From contig OZ038469.1 of assembly GCA_964036295.1 (NCBI GenBank), positions 10,184,067 through 10,248,066 of the forward strand: a DNA stretch of 64,000 nt. The letters are read 5' to 3'. Of this stretch, positions 1 to 13,200 are shown piece after piece. A program made the translations under genes and the position numbers. The DNA comes from Plumapathes pennacea. Lineage: Eukaryota > Cnidaria > Anthozoa > Antipatharia > Myriopathidae. The notes under the pieces were generated by a model. The model had not been told where the DNA came from, made no database searches, and saw only the letters and a list, made by a program, of their open reading frames with translations. The first letter of the stretch is position 1; every line of letters begins with the position of its first letter.

Positions 1-576
1 AGAAAATGATGTTGAAAACGCTTCTCTGGTTGGCTCTTCCTAATAATTTGTCCGTGTAGGTAGATTTTCAGTAAAAATTTAGGATGTCCAGAAATGGTTG
101 GGATGGAAAATGTTGTTGAAAACGGTTCCCGAACTTTTGGTTGGCTATCATTTCACTCCAAATGCAAGATCTCCCAACCTAAAAGAGAATAAACGAGTTG
201 CTGAAGTAGTAAGAATCAATAGTTCAATCAGCTTTTATAGCATTAAAGAGACCCTCTCACCCTAGACGCTTTGCAGGCCCATGTTTATATTTACATCCGG
301 AGCTTGACCTTCCTGAGGCGCCCACGTTAAGACTGATTGATCTGACTGTCGCTGCTTGCCGTATTCAATACACTTTCTGAGTTTGTGCTGATTTATTTCG
401 CGACAAAACGTAGAAAAACATAAGAATCCGCCATTTTCGTATGACACAAAAATGGGCGCCGTCAGTCACTGGGCGCGCTAAGCATCTACGGTGAGAGTAT
501 CTCTTTAAGAGCCAAGTTCTTCACACTGTGATAAGGTTTCTCTGGTGATTATTGAAGTTCATCACTTTCTCTCCAG
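1..576 (+). other. Intron of the PALS1-like gene
   Basis: No coding segment is recognised before the acceptor CTCCAG at 571-576. Bases about 150-235 resemble the interspersed repeat described at 864-1052 (shared words around 'tctcccaacc' and 'caatcagctttta'). Confidence 0.6.
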
Positions 577-3500
577 GGACTGCTGTTTGCACACGACAGG
601 CTGGCCTCCAGGGAAGTACTTCCAGATGATGTGGACGAGGTGAATGAGATAGAGGAGGACCCTTATCAAGTTGTGGATCAGCAACGGAGTCCTGATGAGC
701 CGTGGTCTCCAATTGAAGACGACACGGTCAAGATCGTGCGCATTGACAAGGCTTCGGATCCGTTAGGAGCGACCGTTAAGAACGAACACGGTGCCGTTGT
801 GATTGGACGCATCGTGAAGGGAGGAGCGGCGGATAAGAGCGGTAAGTAAACCAGCAGTCAAAGTTCAAAATGCAGATTCTCCCAACCATTCAATAAGGAA
901 ATGTATGAGTAAGGTATGAGAATTAGTACTGAAACCGGCTTTCATCTGAGCAAGCTATATGAAAGAACCATATTCTCCATAATGTAAGATATATTTCTGG
1001 TGTGAAACTAAAGGAGAATATTGAACTTCGATCACTCTTGGGAGTGAAAGGGACTAAACGACGAAAGTATATATACGAACTCTTCTTTAGAGAAACTTCG
1101 GCACTGATATTGTAATACTCATATTGAGCGCTTTCGTTTGGAGTGGTCACACCTTTAGATTTCACAGTTCAGAAGTTGGAAGTTTTCCAGGTTGACTCAA
1201 GTTCACCTTCGACAACGAAGGGACAGTGAAAGTGCTCAGGTGTATTTTCTGCATTCAACGAGACTTACACTGGATGTGTTGAAATGTGAAAGCACAATGC
1301 TCTAGCTTGAACACCAAGCGTTGCTTTTCGACGTTTGCGATGGGGCTCAAGGGTACACATGTGATGAGACGCCCAACACTCATTATTCTGTGAGTGCATA
1401 TCAAACATTGCTTACAATATTGTGCAAAGATCAGCCCTGGGAGGGACAAACACTTTCAGATAAAGCTTTAGATTTGACCGCGATCAGTCCATATCAAACA
1501 AAAATTAGCATAGGAGTGTGCATACCTGTTCCCACTATCGGACAATAAGATTTACAAGACCGTGAGAGTCGTTCGGATCATTTTGACACAATACTGAAAA
1601 CAAATAAAGGCCTAGTCCAGGCGCCGAACTTTTCATGAGCCAAACTCAATGTAAATTAGCTGATGAGTTTTGGCGGTCAAAGAAAAGTCTGGAAATTTCT
1701 TATCAGCTTTAGAACGAGAGTATTCACTGACGTTACGGAGTCAGTGAAGTTTCGGGTATTGAAGTCCACTTTGCTTGTATACTAAAACATCTTTTGCCTA
1801 CTTTTTCAGGATTACTTCACGAAAATGACGAAATCCTAGAGATAAATGGCGTGAACATGAAAGGCAAAACGGTGGCCGAGGTTTGTGAATTACTGGCGGA
1901 CATGAACGGAACGCTCACGTTTCTCCTTATCCCTGCAAATCGATCGAACCGAGTTTCAGATCGCGAGGTACACGTTAAGGCACACTTCGACTATGATCCG
2001 TACGAGGACGATCTCATCCCGTGCAGGGAACTGGGACTAGCGTTCAGGCGCGGTGATATCCTTCACGTGGTCAACCAGGAGGATCCTCACTGGTGGCAGG
2101 TTCGTTGTCATGTCAATGCCAAAGTGACACATGCGCAGAGATGCGATACTAGTATTCCATACGAAATAGTTGTCACATGTAGGTTTAGATGAAAAACTGT
2201 TTGCATACGAAATTTTTATAGGATAAAGTTATAGGATACTCTGTATATAACGTTTGTTTTTATGCTAAAGTAGTTTTTCTTTTAGAGTTTTTAAGTCTGA
2301 GGTTTACTCGGGGCTGTTTCTCGCCAAGTTTAGTTAACTTTAATTTTCGAAAAAGAGCTTTTTTTCCCAAACTGATGTGTGGTCTACATAAATATTATTG
2401 TGGAGAGACAAATCCCCCGCCTGTCGAAGCCTGTTGTTGAAATTTCGACGCGCACTTGATACTACCAGCATAGTGTCAGCGTTGTCCTTCTGTTGGTTTG
2501 GGGAGGGGCGGGCTGCCCAAACCTATCCAAAAGGCAAACGATTTTCTGCACTCAATGGCACCGTCTGTTTCTTTTCTGTTTGGTTTGTTTCACCGCCAGA
2601 AAATTTGTAGCAAAAAAACCTCTGTTATGGAGGGAATAACCTTTTCTTTGATTTTCATCGTTAAGGCCTGGAGAGCAGGAGAGGAAGCAGGAAAGCAGTT
2701 AGCCGGACTTATTCCCTCGAGACAGTTCCAGCAACAGTGAGTAACCTTAATGATAAAGAGGAATCCTTTAGCGCTAAGACAAGTAACTTTTAGCCCTCGT
2801 GCTATCAGAATTCGCGTTTTTCGTCTTATGAGTTCTTTCTACTCGTTTCCACAGACGCGAATCCATGAAAACATCGGCGAGAGAAAAGGAGCCCACACAA
2901 AAAGAGAGTAAGCTTTGAGTCCGGTCCATTTTGATGTTAATTCTAGCATTCCCTTTCCTTTTCCTGAGGATCGTCCTCACGATAGTTGCCGGCATTCTTG
3001 TTCTCTCTCGTTTTATTCTATTGACATTCGTTTTACTTCTGTCTGTCCTGTAGAGAGATTCTGTTTATGCTTCAAGCGTAAACGAAGAAAAAAGGTTCTC
3101 TATAACGCACAGCGCAATGAAGGTACAGTTGTCTTTATCTTTAGTGAGTTCCTTGTTCTGTATTTCAAACATTTCCTGGATAATACCGTTTAATGTTTAG
3201 TATCATGCACTTGAAGAGTTGTGACTTATTTGGAAGACAAGTTTCGTTATGCCTTTCACCTGAGCTCACAACACAATTTCTCCCAACCAAATATCCTATA
3301 TATGAGTGATGGAGGTTTGCTTGATTTCTATATATTTTTGCTTTGTCATTGTTTTATTTTTATACTATTCATTTCTATACAGAGTATGATATGGATGAGG
3401 TTTTAAGTTACGAAGAAGTGGGTTTGATGCAGCCTGACCCGGCACGAAAAAAACGTCCAGTCGTGCTGATTGGTACGTGAAAAGTCTAAACTAACATAGA

Positions 3501-6028
3501 AAGAGAAGGTGCAGTCCAACTGAAAGATGTAGAAATCATGAACTCCATGAAACAGAAAAGTGAACACTGCTATTAGAATGTACTCGTTGAGAGCTATTGT
3601 TTGAGTGGTCACACCATTTGACTATCTCACCACTTCTTAAGAGTTTAATCATTCAGAGTTCTCATTTGAGTGTGGTCACACCTTTAGGTTCATTCGACAG
3701 TTCAAGAGTTGAAAGTGAATTTCTCGAGAGTGAAAGGTTGACATGTTTCTCAATTCTTGTTTTTTCTTGGTTTGTATCCTGCATCGGTACTTGTTCATAG
3801 CGTGTTTGGCAGTCAGCTGTCAGTCAGAAAATAGTTTCCGATATCTGTGTCTGTGTCCTAACACTTACATAACGTCTTATTTATTATTAGACAACTGTTA
3901 TAGCTTCTTTTTCCTGTGACCTTTAACGAAATATTCGATTCTGGTGGAAACAGTCAAATTTAGTATAGTAGCCCTGAGAAAGCGGGTAGAATCAGTGGTA
4001 CAATTTCTTGTGTGACGTAATACACTGATGCCGTTGATGTCCCTCTGTTCCAGGACCAACCAAGATTGGACGAAAGGAACTGAGGCAGAGATTGATTCAT
4101 TTCTCGCAGGACCGGTTTTCTGGAGCGATACCTCGTACGTTTGTTGATGTGGTTATTGGTTAACGTGTTTGTTGTTGTCTCAGTTGCCTTTATTCTATGT
4201 CTGTCATGTTGAGGTGTGAAGCGATGTACAAAACATTTGCGCTCGTTAAGAATGAGCTATTGCCCGTTTTTTTTTGTTTTGTTTTGTTTTTGTTTGTTTG
4301 TTTGTTTGTTTTTTTCTTTTTTCTCGTTTTTCAATCAAATTCCGTCCCCATGTATCCGTTCTTCCGCCTTTTGTGGTGTGACATCCTGCAATATGTTTTG
4401 TCACTGAACAAAATTGAGACCGAGGCCTCTGCGGGGCAAAAAGAGGGTTTAAGTAATTATCCGACCACGAACTGTATTTATCATTATCACAGGATCGCGA
4501 TTTCTTGCGGCTATCTGGCGCATCTGGATTAATTTGGAGTTTACAGTCAAGCTCAAATATAGCATGCGTAGCTTGGCCCTCCGGGAGAAGGGGAGGTCCT
4601 TCTCCCGGAGGACCAAGCTACGCAGGCTAGCTCAAGTAATACAATTAGGTTCGACACGGCGATGGCACTACGATTGAACGGAGCCTTTCAGTGATGTCCA
4701 ACACACATTACTAATCACCTTTGCCTGACTCTTCTTTTCCTCTGGTTATGTATTGTAGACACTAGCCGTCCCATGAAACCTGGAGAAGAGAACGGTCTAG
4801 ACTACTTCTTTGTTCCACGGTCCGCATTCGAAGCTGACATTGTTACGCATAAGTTTGTCGAGCACGGAGAGCTCCAAAATCATTACTACGGAACGTCATT
4901 AGACTCCATTAGGATGGTGGTCAACGCCGGCAAAACGTGCATTCTCAATCTTTCCTGCGAGGTAAGCAAAGTTTAATGAACTTGAACTTTTCGAATCGGG
5001 ATTTGTAACAAACATCATTATGACTGCAGTTTGTTACTGTAAACATTTGTCCATTTGTTCTTTGAAGAAATTCACTTTTAGATATTTGTGCATTGTTTAC
5101 TAATGTATGGAATGTTCTGCTTTCTTTTTATAGGCGTTAAAAACGCTCAAAGCGTCGGACCTAAAACCCTACGTCATTTTCATCTCTCCGCCGTCCTATG
5201 ACAGAATCAGGACTCTCCGGAGAGGTCGAGTGGACCCGTTCAACCCGAAACTTACGGAAACTATGAACGTAAGAACGAACTTACGCATTTGTACGAAATA
5301 AACACGGATGGGTTCGAAATATTCTTCAAGAAAATGTGGGCGAATAAGGGTCCGGTCCCACTAGACTGTTTTAACAAACCATCCAAAGAAGGAAAACCGC
5401 TTTTTCGGAGTGGTAGCAACTTACCTACATATTTGTCGGTGAAAAAGCGCCGTTTGCGCTTGATAAGTTGTCAATGTGGACATTATTGTCTTATTGTCTC
5501 AAAGTCACAAGTGCATCCGGGGTCTAAGGGCGACTTCTGTATCAAAACGGTGACGGTGCAGTAGGCCACTTCCGAGATGCCTCCTGCTTTTGTTTTAAAA
5601 CGAGGTTTAGTGCGAATCCTTATGAAAACTAGTTTCATTCTCATGTAATTTAAACTCATTTTCATAAGAAAGGTTTCGCACTAGGCCTCGGTTTGCAACA
5701 GAGGCAACAGGCATATTGAAAATGGCCTGTTGCCCGCGCAAGTATCGTCAGCGGTCAGTGGGCTCAGCACATCCAATCACCTGTCTCTCTTATAGGGTTT
5801 ATTGCTCCTCTGTTTATATTTTCACTTACGTTCACATTGTTCTTCACGCAGGATGGCGAGCTGCACGACATGGTCAACAAGGCGCGGGAAATGGAGGACA
5901 CGTTTGGGCATTACTTCGACTACACGATTGTCAACACGGACTTCGAGAGAACGTTTGACGAGCTCAGACAAACCATCGAAAAACTTGAAAGCGAAGCTCA
6001 ATGGGTTCCAGTCTCCTGGATACGATAG
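577..6028 (+). CDS. PALS1: PALS1/MPP5-type MAGUK scaffold, C-terminal ten exons (5' partial)
   Basis: Exons by reading frame and GT/AG junctions: 577-841, 1810-2099, 2666-2736, 2855-2907, 3054-3122, 3383-3472, 4054-4134, 4759-4961, 5134-5268 and 5852-6028 (stop TAG). All phases join without a break. The first exon has the end of an L27 domain (LLFAHDRLA) and the start of a PDZ domain ([18 protein letters not shown]). The second completes the PDZ ([15 protein letters not shown]) and holds most of an SH3 domain ([12 protein letters not shown], ending HWWQ). The third to fifth exons are the basic hook region ([18 protein letters not shown]). The rest is a guanylate-kinase domain ([41 protein letters not shown]) ending QWVPVSWIR. 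Order and the residues around the PDZ match PALS1 rather than other p55 MAGUKs. Known family role: scaffold of the Crumbs-PALS1-PATJ apical polarity complex, where the GUK domain binds proteins rather than GMP. Upstream exons (L27N and N-terminus) lie outside the window. Confidence 0.93.
864..1052 (+). repeat. Interspersed repeat, copy 1 (PALS1 intron)
   Basis: About 190 bp running from 'aaaatgcagattctcccaacc' to 'cactcttgggagtgaaaggg'. Divergent copies are recognisable at 26133-26290 (reverse), 32609-32765 (reverse, sacsin intron 3), about 53270-53425 (forward) and 61822-62022 (forward, calmodulin-like intron). Shared blocks are 'atatatttctggt', 'cccaagagtgatca' or its complement, and 'agatgaaagttgattgaacta'. 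No terminal inverted repeats or coding potential are visible, so the element class is unknown. Confidence 0.65.
4566..4623. repeat. Near-perfect 26-bp hairpin in PALS1 intron
   Basis: Arms 4566-4591 and 4598-4623 are reverse complements with one mismatch (ggccct against ggtcct), separated by a 6-base loop. The arms are GC-richer than the surrounding intron. It lies between the exons ending at 4134 and starting at 4759. It could be a very short inverted-repeat element or a structured intronic RNA. Confidence 0.8.
5601..5690. repeat. 90-bp inverted-repeat element in PALS1 intron
   Basis: Left arm 'gaggtttagtgcgaa...tatgaaaa' and right arm 'ttttcata...ttcgcactaggcctc' are reverse complements over about 30 bases with small gaps. 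The word 'cctagtgcgaaac...gttatgaaaatgagttt' recurs at about 7178-7212, indicating a dispersed family whose second copy looks one-sided. Confidence 0.65.
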
Positions 6029-7595
6029 AGCTTGGGCCCAGTACTAACCACCGCCGCTGAGCTACCCTCCCCAAGCTGTCAGGGGGCTGCGACGAGCTAG
6101 TCCTCGTTGTCTTCGACATCTATCGTCCCACGAAATAACATTCACATCGTCTCTGGTGCCGGTAACGGTGAAGCATTTGAACACTTATTGCTTCAGGAAC
6201 AACAGCCGTAATCGGTATAAGATAAGACTAAATGCAGATATCTATTTTTGACATTAGTGGCGTAGAGTATGGTTACTTGCTTCTGACGACTAATTCCGTA
6301 AATTGCTTCAGCGGCATTTGTAAGCATGCATCCTCTCTAAAATGTTTACACTTGGCTCTTCATAAATGGCTGGATCATAGAGACGTATCCCATTGTTACT
6401 TGCGCAATTATGAACATCTTTCTGATGGATCTTCTTACAGCATGAAGAGACCTTTAAGCTTTTTCAATGGCAGGATGTCATTTTACAAAAAAAAAAAGTG
6501 TAAAAATAATTGAATGTCTTGATTACTAATACGTAAAAGCATAACAAATCAATGACAAAATAGGCGAATAATCTTTTTAAACCAAATGAAACTGATCTTC
6601 TTAAACGAGTCGTGTAGAAGTGTATTACCGATTAAGTACGTTTCTCAGGAGTTCTGAAAATGGCGAATTGGGAATGTCCGGCTTGCAAATAACCATGGTT
6701 GAGAGATCTTCTTTAATGGCTGACACTAGGGACGATCTTTGCTTTCACAAATTATCAACTAAGAACACATTTATGGTTTAATTCCAAACATTAGTACAAT
6801 TTTACTGTTCTACCAAAACATTAACATGTACATCTTTATCAGAAGGATATATATGAATGAAGTACTTCGGATCGGATGTTCACACAAAGCACTTTGGGTG
6901 CCTTCATATATTAATGGAAATTGGCTTGATCGACGTTTTGAGAATATAGTTCGAGTTCTTTTTGAAAATGTCCTTCTACCCCGAAACGCTGGCTTATCTC
7001 TGGATCTAGATTGTTATTTTGGTTTTCAGAGACATCATATTTTCTATAGAAATATAGTCATCGTGACTGCATATATTTTATCTCGGCATGTCTTGGAGAT
7101 ATACCTCGGGTTACGCCATCTCAATCCATTCGTAGCTGTGGCACGACCACGGTTGTCTTTCACCTCTATTAAACTAAGGCCTAGTGCGAAACTGTTATGA
7201 AAATGAGTTTGACAAAAGCAATCTTCATATATGAAAATTTTGCATGAGACCCCATTAAAGGGAAGATGGTGTATTCATCTCCATGGTGAGTGCTCATGTC
7301 GAACACACAACCAATGGACCTCTTCCATAGTACAGAATAAGTAATTGGAAGCCTAGTTTCTATAGTTTTGTCCGATTACATGCCACAGAAATTATTCCAT
7401 GATATAGAAATACCGTGGAAAAATCTTGGAAATATATATATATTTGTTTGTTATTAGCCGCATTCATAGTATGAAATATACTCTTATTTTTTCAGTTACA
7501 ACCACAAGTAGTTTCGCACAGAGACAAAAAATAATGCCCGCAAACGATCTTTCTCCATTTAACCAGTATTGGTGTTGCCTGCTAGTTTTCGACCA

Positions 7596-7825
7596 GGGGC
7601 TAATTCAATAAACATTTACACATGTATTTTACAAGTTGGACTATTATTCAAAGACCACTAAACAGACTCATCGAGCAAAGGTCTGCAAAATCATTCAAGA
7701 TACTGGTCTCACATGCATAACTGTAACGGATTTTGGCCATGGTATTGGATTAAAGTAAGTTTTAACATGCAGAGGAAATAGTCCAACTTACAATACACTT
7801 GTAAATGCTATATTGAATTGGCCCC
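7596..7825. mobile_element. Miniature inverted-repeat element, about 230 bp
   Basis: Left end 'ggggctaattcaataaa' through 'aagttggactatt' at about 7645 is mirrored by 'aatagtccaactta' through 'tattgaattggcccc' at 7825: arms near 48 bp, about 85% complementary. There is no coding capacity. The interior word 'ccatggtattggattaaa' recurs in reverse orientation in the element at 15260-15420, so the two are probably related. Confidence 0.75.
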
Positions 7826-8296
7826 AGTTGAACAGTTCTTTTCTAAACAAAAAAGTCAACCTGCCGTACTCTCATTTAATCTGGCAGTTCTTCTGTTCTC
7901 AAGCTGTAGCGTAGTTCTTGTAGAAGTGATGTGAGATGGCGAGGCTCGAGTCTACTTCATGCCCCGCAAACAAAGTGTTCTCCGAAACAATAGTTGTAGA
8001 TAATTTTTAAACAGAATATTTTTATATGCCACGGGTCAAAGTATTTAATTGAATGAATCTGCTTTGTATCGACATCTGGTCTAAGCGTTTTATAATCTGA
8101 GAAAGGTACAGATTTTTAGAACTAGTGACCCTGAGGAGTGTGAAGTCACGGAAATTTTCGTAAACTGTGTATTTTACGTGGAATATGAATTAATAAAAGA
8201 TATCACCTGATAAAATAGAAATTTGTTTGACTGTATAATCAGTTCACATTGATACCTGGTTCATACGGTTGTAGAATTATTTTTGTGAACTGTGCA

Positions 8297-8368
<72 letters not shown>

Positions 8369-8380
8369 TATTATTATATA
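8297..8380. repeat. (TTA)n microsatellite
   Basis: About 28 tandem TTA/ATT units with a single interruption ('actatta') near the 3' end. Long open frames across it in several phases are artefacts of the repeat (poly-Tyr or poly-Ile). Confidence 0.95.
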
Positions 8381-8559
8381 TTTTTTAAGCTATTTGCAAC
8401 ATGCAATATTTCGGTGCCTTGGGCGAAGGGCGATCAGCCGTTTGGCCCATCTCATTTGGTCATTAAAATGTTCCCGCTCTTAGTAACAAAAACTGCTGAG
8501 GTGGGAAGGACATGAAATGTTATCCATATAAAAGCCGCTGTGGTACCGGACCTATGAGA

Positions 8560-8645
8560 AAGTTTGTTTGTTTTGTTTTTGTTTTTGTTTTTGTTGTTTT
8601 TTTCTGTTTTTGTTTTTGTTTTTGTTTTTGTTTTTTGTTTTTTAT
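8560..8645. repeat. Tandem TTTTTG-type low-complexity tract
   Basis: Repeated 'gtttttgtttttgttttt' units with minor length variation. A related (TTTG)n tract lies at about 4275-4311 inside a PALS1 intron. Confidence 0.85.
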
Positions 8646-10212
8646 CTTTTTAACTCAAAGAATGCACAGAAAGTCTTCCAGTAAAAAGTTTACGCTAATG
8701 TTATAACTTGGCGACAGAATGTCAAATACCAAATTTTCTCTCCAGGAAGGTCTTCTAAATATAATTGGCTCTCTCACATGCTGAGTTTGCCGATTCTTTG
8801 TTTGTACCGTATTTCCTCAAATAAGCGCCCTTGGCGTTTATTTCAAATTTCAGTAACGTTTTTCACAGCCTGCACTGCTACAGTAACTATTCCATGTAAC
8901 GTTAACAGTGTATACCTCTTTCCTTTATCAGTCATAACTTGTAAGTATGTTTAATCTCGTACTGTACGTATTTTGGGGAGGAGGCGCTTATTTCCAAATG
9001 GCTGACATATCCACACATTACCAGCATCTGGCAGACAGGCGACACAGATTCACATTTAGAGCGACATTTCGGAACGGAGTGAGAAATTTGCGATATACGC
9101 TCCGTTCACGAAAGGAAGAACACTGATGACATGTGTTTTATCAAAGGTAAACATATTTAGTTTAGACTTTCTTGCGTTCGCTGATATTTTTGTTCACACA
9201 TGATTTCATGACACTGAATTGCAGGATGCATATCGACTGTGGCATGTCTGAGTTGTTTGTTTATAAAATTGGTTCGAGCGAGTTTTGTTTCGAATATCTG
9301 GGGAGCAGAAATTCAAAGATATAACTGAAAACTCGATAAGACATTTTACAGTAAATCCTTTTCAACGCCGTTCGAAGAGCACGAGAAACAGGTTTGGCTG
9401 GAGTGTGTTACTTTACGAAAACACTACTATAACGAGTCAAAATCTGGTCTACCTCGCAGAAATTTATATTTTGCTTCTTGTGTGTCGATCAGCTCAAAAA
9501 AGTTATAATAAACTGTCGTGTTTGTACATTTGTGTTTGGTCATGCATAGTACGTAGCTGGCTCAGTTAAAGCCCCGATCAAACGGTGGTGATAGTCGATG
9601 ATAGTTCGAACTCTCACGCCCATCTGAACACGAACTATCATGAACTGTCACGGACTATCATTAGCAGATACCTTCACGTACGCTTTGCGGACCTACGGTT
9701 TTTTTTTTTTTTACTGCTATCGCTGTTCATTCAAATTAGCCAAACAAATCGCGACGTCGCTGTCAATCATGTCACCTTTGAACTGGAAAACCACTCTGTG
9801 TCCTGAATTTTGGCGGTCTTTCAACTTCCCTATCGCTGAAATTTGTGTCTGACCGGTTCCGTAAACCGGTGTGGATATGTAAAATTGAAACTATTGAAAT
9901 TAAAACACTGTCGAAACAGATATTATATACAAACAACTTTGCATCAATTGATTCGCTCTTGATAATTGGGTAGCAAGCTTTGAGGGATGCGAAGGTTCTA
10001 CGTTTGTTTAGCCAAATAGAGCCCTTGTTACAACATTGTGGCGCATACAGCGAATTTAATTAAGTCTTACAAGTAGCCTTAGGTTAATACATGCACGTTA
10101 CATGACAAAGTATGCCGTTTGCAGACATTCAACTCCAAATGTGACGGCTAAAAAGAAATACTTACGTTTTATCTACATACAGGTGGACATCAGATCCTAT
10201 ATTTAATTGGGC

Positions 10213-13200
10213 ATGGGACTCAGCACAGCCTTGCGGCTTAGCCGTTTCAATCATGACAGCTATAAATATACCTGCGATGACATCATATATTTATTTCTAA
10301 ATCACAATGGAAATGGGGCAGGTTTGCGGCTGACCAATGATAACCCGCCGGATTATTTCGTGGAACTGTTTGCGACGATTCTCAGAGCCAGGAAGATGGC
10401 CGTTCAGTTACTGCACAAAGTAGTAGAGGAACTAGTTTTGGATATCGTTTGCCAAAATGGATGGATCAAGCTGGGAACCTTAGGGCTAGAACTGAAAGGT
10501 ATGCTTGGTTATTCTCCTAAAACCTTCTTAAACTTTGAACTTCGTTTCAAAGGCGATGCCAGGCGGCCCAGGCATAATCTCCCAAGATCATTACTTTCCT
10601 TTGTAAGGAACCTCCCTTTCCTATCTGTATCCAAGGAAATTGTTAAACTCACGGCGAATTCCGACTTTTCGGCATGGCAAAGTATTGAGGATCTCGGCGT
10701 CGCGAAAATTCGGCGAGCTTTGCTGTTAAAGACATGCCACCGCCTCCTCGAATGGTCACCAGGCGTGATAGATCCGAATCAGAAAGGACCTCATGGAAAC
10801 ACTCTTCTACATCTGGTTGCTGCTCTGCCGAGTAACAGTACGTTTTACGACCTTTACAATGAACAATACTTGACGATGCTTTTGGAAAGTGGAGCAGATC
10901 CGAGAAAGAAAAACTTCGACAATTCAACACCACTTCACATCATTGCTGTGAGGCAAAATCTAATCAACCAAGAAGAAATAAGCCCGAAAGCATGGTCTAG
11001 TAATAGCCGTTACAAGCAGCTGAAAGCTATAACAAACGAAGAAAAGTACTCAAAGGCTGAGTTTGCCGACTGCAAAGACGAGCGTGGGTTTAACGGCAAT
11101 AACATCTTGCACGAATGGGTAATTGCTAGTCTATCGAATGACGCCATACACGACGAGTTTTGGCTTGGAGCATTTATCTTCTCTTTTGAAGGTTTGTCAG
11201 ATGGCATCAACGACATGGGTTGTACACCTCTTCATTACGCCTATGATGCTGAGCTGTTTAAGTTCTTCTCGCTTAACGGAGGGATCCACGAGAGCCGCAA
11301 CGACAACGGTGATACACCATTGCTATCAGTTGTCAAGAAAGGTATCATCCATGGCGAAAATAGAGAGAAACTCCTTCAAGGTTCGACCAGACCTCATGGT
11401 GATGGTAGAAGTATTAACATTGTAAAAATAATTTCTATGGTTGCTTCAAGAAATCATAACATTTTAGCCCGCGATCGCAACGGAAATCATGTGATTGATT
11501 TGCTGCTACAATCAGCTGCTCAAATTCGATACCGACCAAGCCAGTTTCTTTCTCTTTGCAAAGTTCTAAGAAGCCTTATTCAGTACTCCAGTTCAGAAGC
11601 CTTGAATGGGGAAAACAAGGCTCGTTCTACCCCACTGGAAGCTTTGTTCCGCTGCATCACGATCATGTGCAATTCTGATTTATACGAAGGGTATGAAAAT
11701 GCCTTGCCACTTCTGAACGTAATGAACATGCTGCTAGAGAAAGGAGCAGACCCCAACGTTATTCGAGGGCCAAACAGAGACACACTTCTGCACAAGTGCT
11801 GCTGCCTCACATCTCTACCACCAAGCATCACCAGGAAATTAATTGGCATTTTGCGCACCCATGGGGCCGATCGTCGTCTGCTGAACAACCAGGGAAAGAC
11901 ACCTCTCCATCTACTCTTACAATTGCCATCTGCTAGTTGGACCTTGGACCTAACGGAAACCTTGCTCAACACCCAGCCAAAAACAACAGTTAGAATTCAG
12001 ATGAAAACCACGGTCCACACGAAGGTTTTGCAAAAGCTGTGCATTTCAAGCCCAAGAAAGGTCGAGTCCTATCGCTATGACCCTGCTGTTTCCATCGGTG
12101 AAGGAGCTATGGGGATGGTGTTTCCCGCCATTGACGAGGAAGGAAAACGAGGGGTAGCACTAAAGAGAATACAGAAAGACCACAAAGAGAAAGGTGTTTC
12201 AAGAGAAATCGAAGCCCTCTGCAAACTAACTCAATACGAGCAAGTGGTTGATTATTACACCATCATTAATAGTGACCCAGACTTCCACTTCATTGTGCTA
12301 GAGCTCATGGAGGGGGACTTGGCTTATCTGATCCAACATAAGACCAAGGAATTGTCAGAAAACTCCCTCATGGCCAAACTGGTCGGTGATATGGTCAAGG
12401 GCTTAAAGTATCTTCATGAGCAACGTATCCTGCATCGCGACCTGAAACCAGGAAACGTATTGTACACAGATATCCCTCACCTCTGTCTGAAAATTGCAGA
12501 TTTTAATCTTGCAAAAGATCTGACAGGGTATTCCTCACGCAACTCAACAAGTGGACACTCGTTGTCTGGAACTCGCGGTTGGATGGCACCGGAGCTAGTC
12601 AGTCGAACACAGACTAAGCACACAATGGAGTCAGACGTCTTCTCTCTAGGACTGGTGTGCCACTTCCTGATGTCCAGAGGGAAGCACGCGTTTGATCCAA
12701 AACGTGCAGTGCTTACAAAAGAAGCAGCCAGTGCCCAGCGCGTGTTGCCCCACGAATTAGAACAGTCGATCATTAGCGGCACACATCACATGGACAAAAG
12801 TGAACTCAAACCAGCAGGGCATCACTTGTTGAAACAGCTCCTAAGCAAAGAAATCCAGGACAGGCCCAAACTCGACTTGATTGGTGAACACTGCTTTTTT
12901 TGGAGCATTCACAAGAAGATCCAATTCCTAATGGCTGTTGGAGATCAGGTAGAGTTTGCTAAACCGAGTGTACACGGATGGGATAGAGTTATCCTTCGTC
13001 TTGAAGCCACGCCACTTGGATGCAGACTACGAGACATTCCATGGGACACAGTAATCCCTGATTTGTACAACGAGATGATGTCTGCATGGGGACGCAGAAC
13101 GTACACCACAACTTCTGCGGCGGAACTTGTTCGTTTTTTTCGCAACGCCTATGCACACGAAGAGGAGCAGTCATCTGCAAGGAAGGCTGAACTGATGTCC

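Larger units (their letters stand above)
6029..10212. other. Intergenic region between PALS1-like and RNase L-like genes
   Basis: No supported gene was found. It holds the 3' flank of the PALS1-like gene, a 230-bp inverted-repeat element (7596-7825), a (TTA)n tract (8297-8380), TTTTTG-type low complexity (about 8560-8645) and a short inverted repeat of 'gatagt/actatc' words around 9588-9662. Open frames here are short, AT-rich or repeat-derived. Confidence 0.6.

Noticed and set aside
8249-8515. Frames encoding long Tyr or Ile runs
   Set aside because: They are translations of the (TTA)n microsatellite.
9588-9662. Clustered 'gatagt/actatc' inverted words
   Set aside because: Short imperfect matches without a consistent axis; not enough to call an element.
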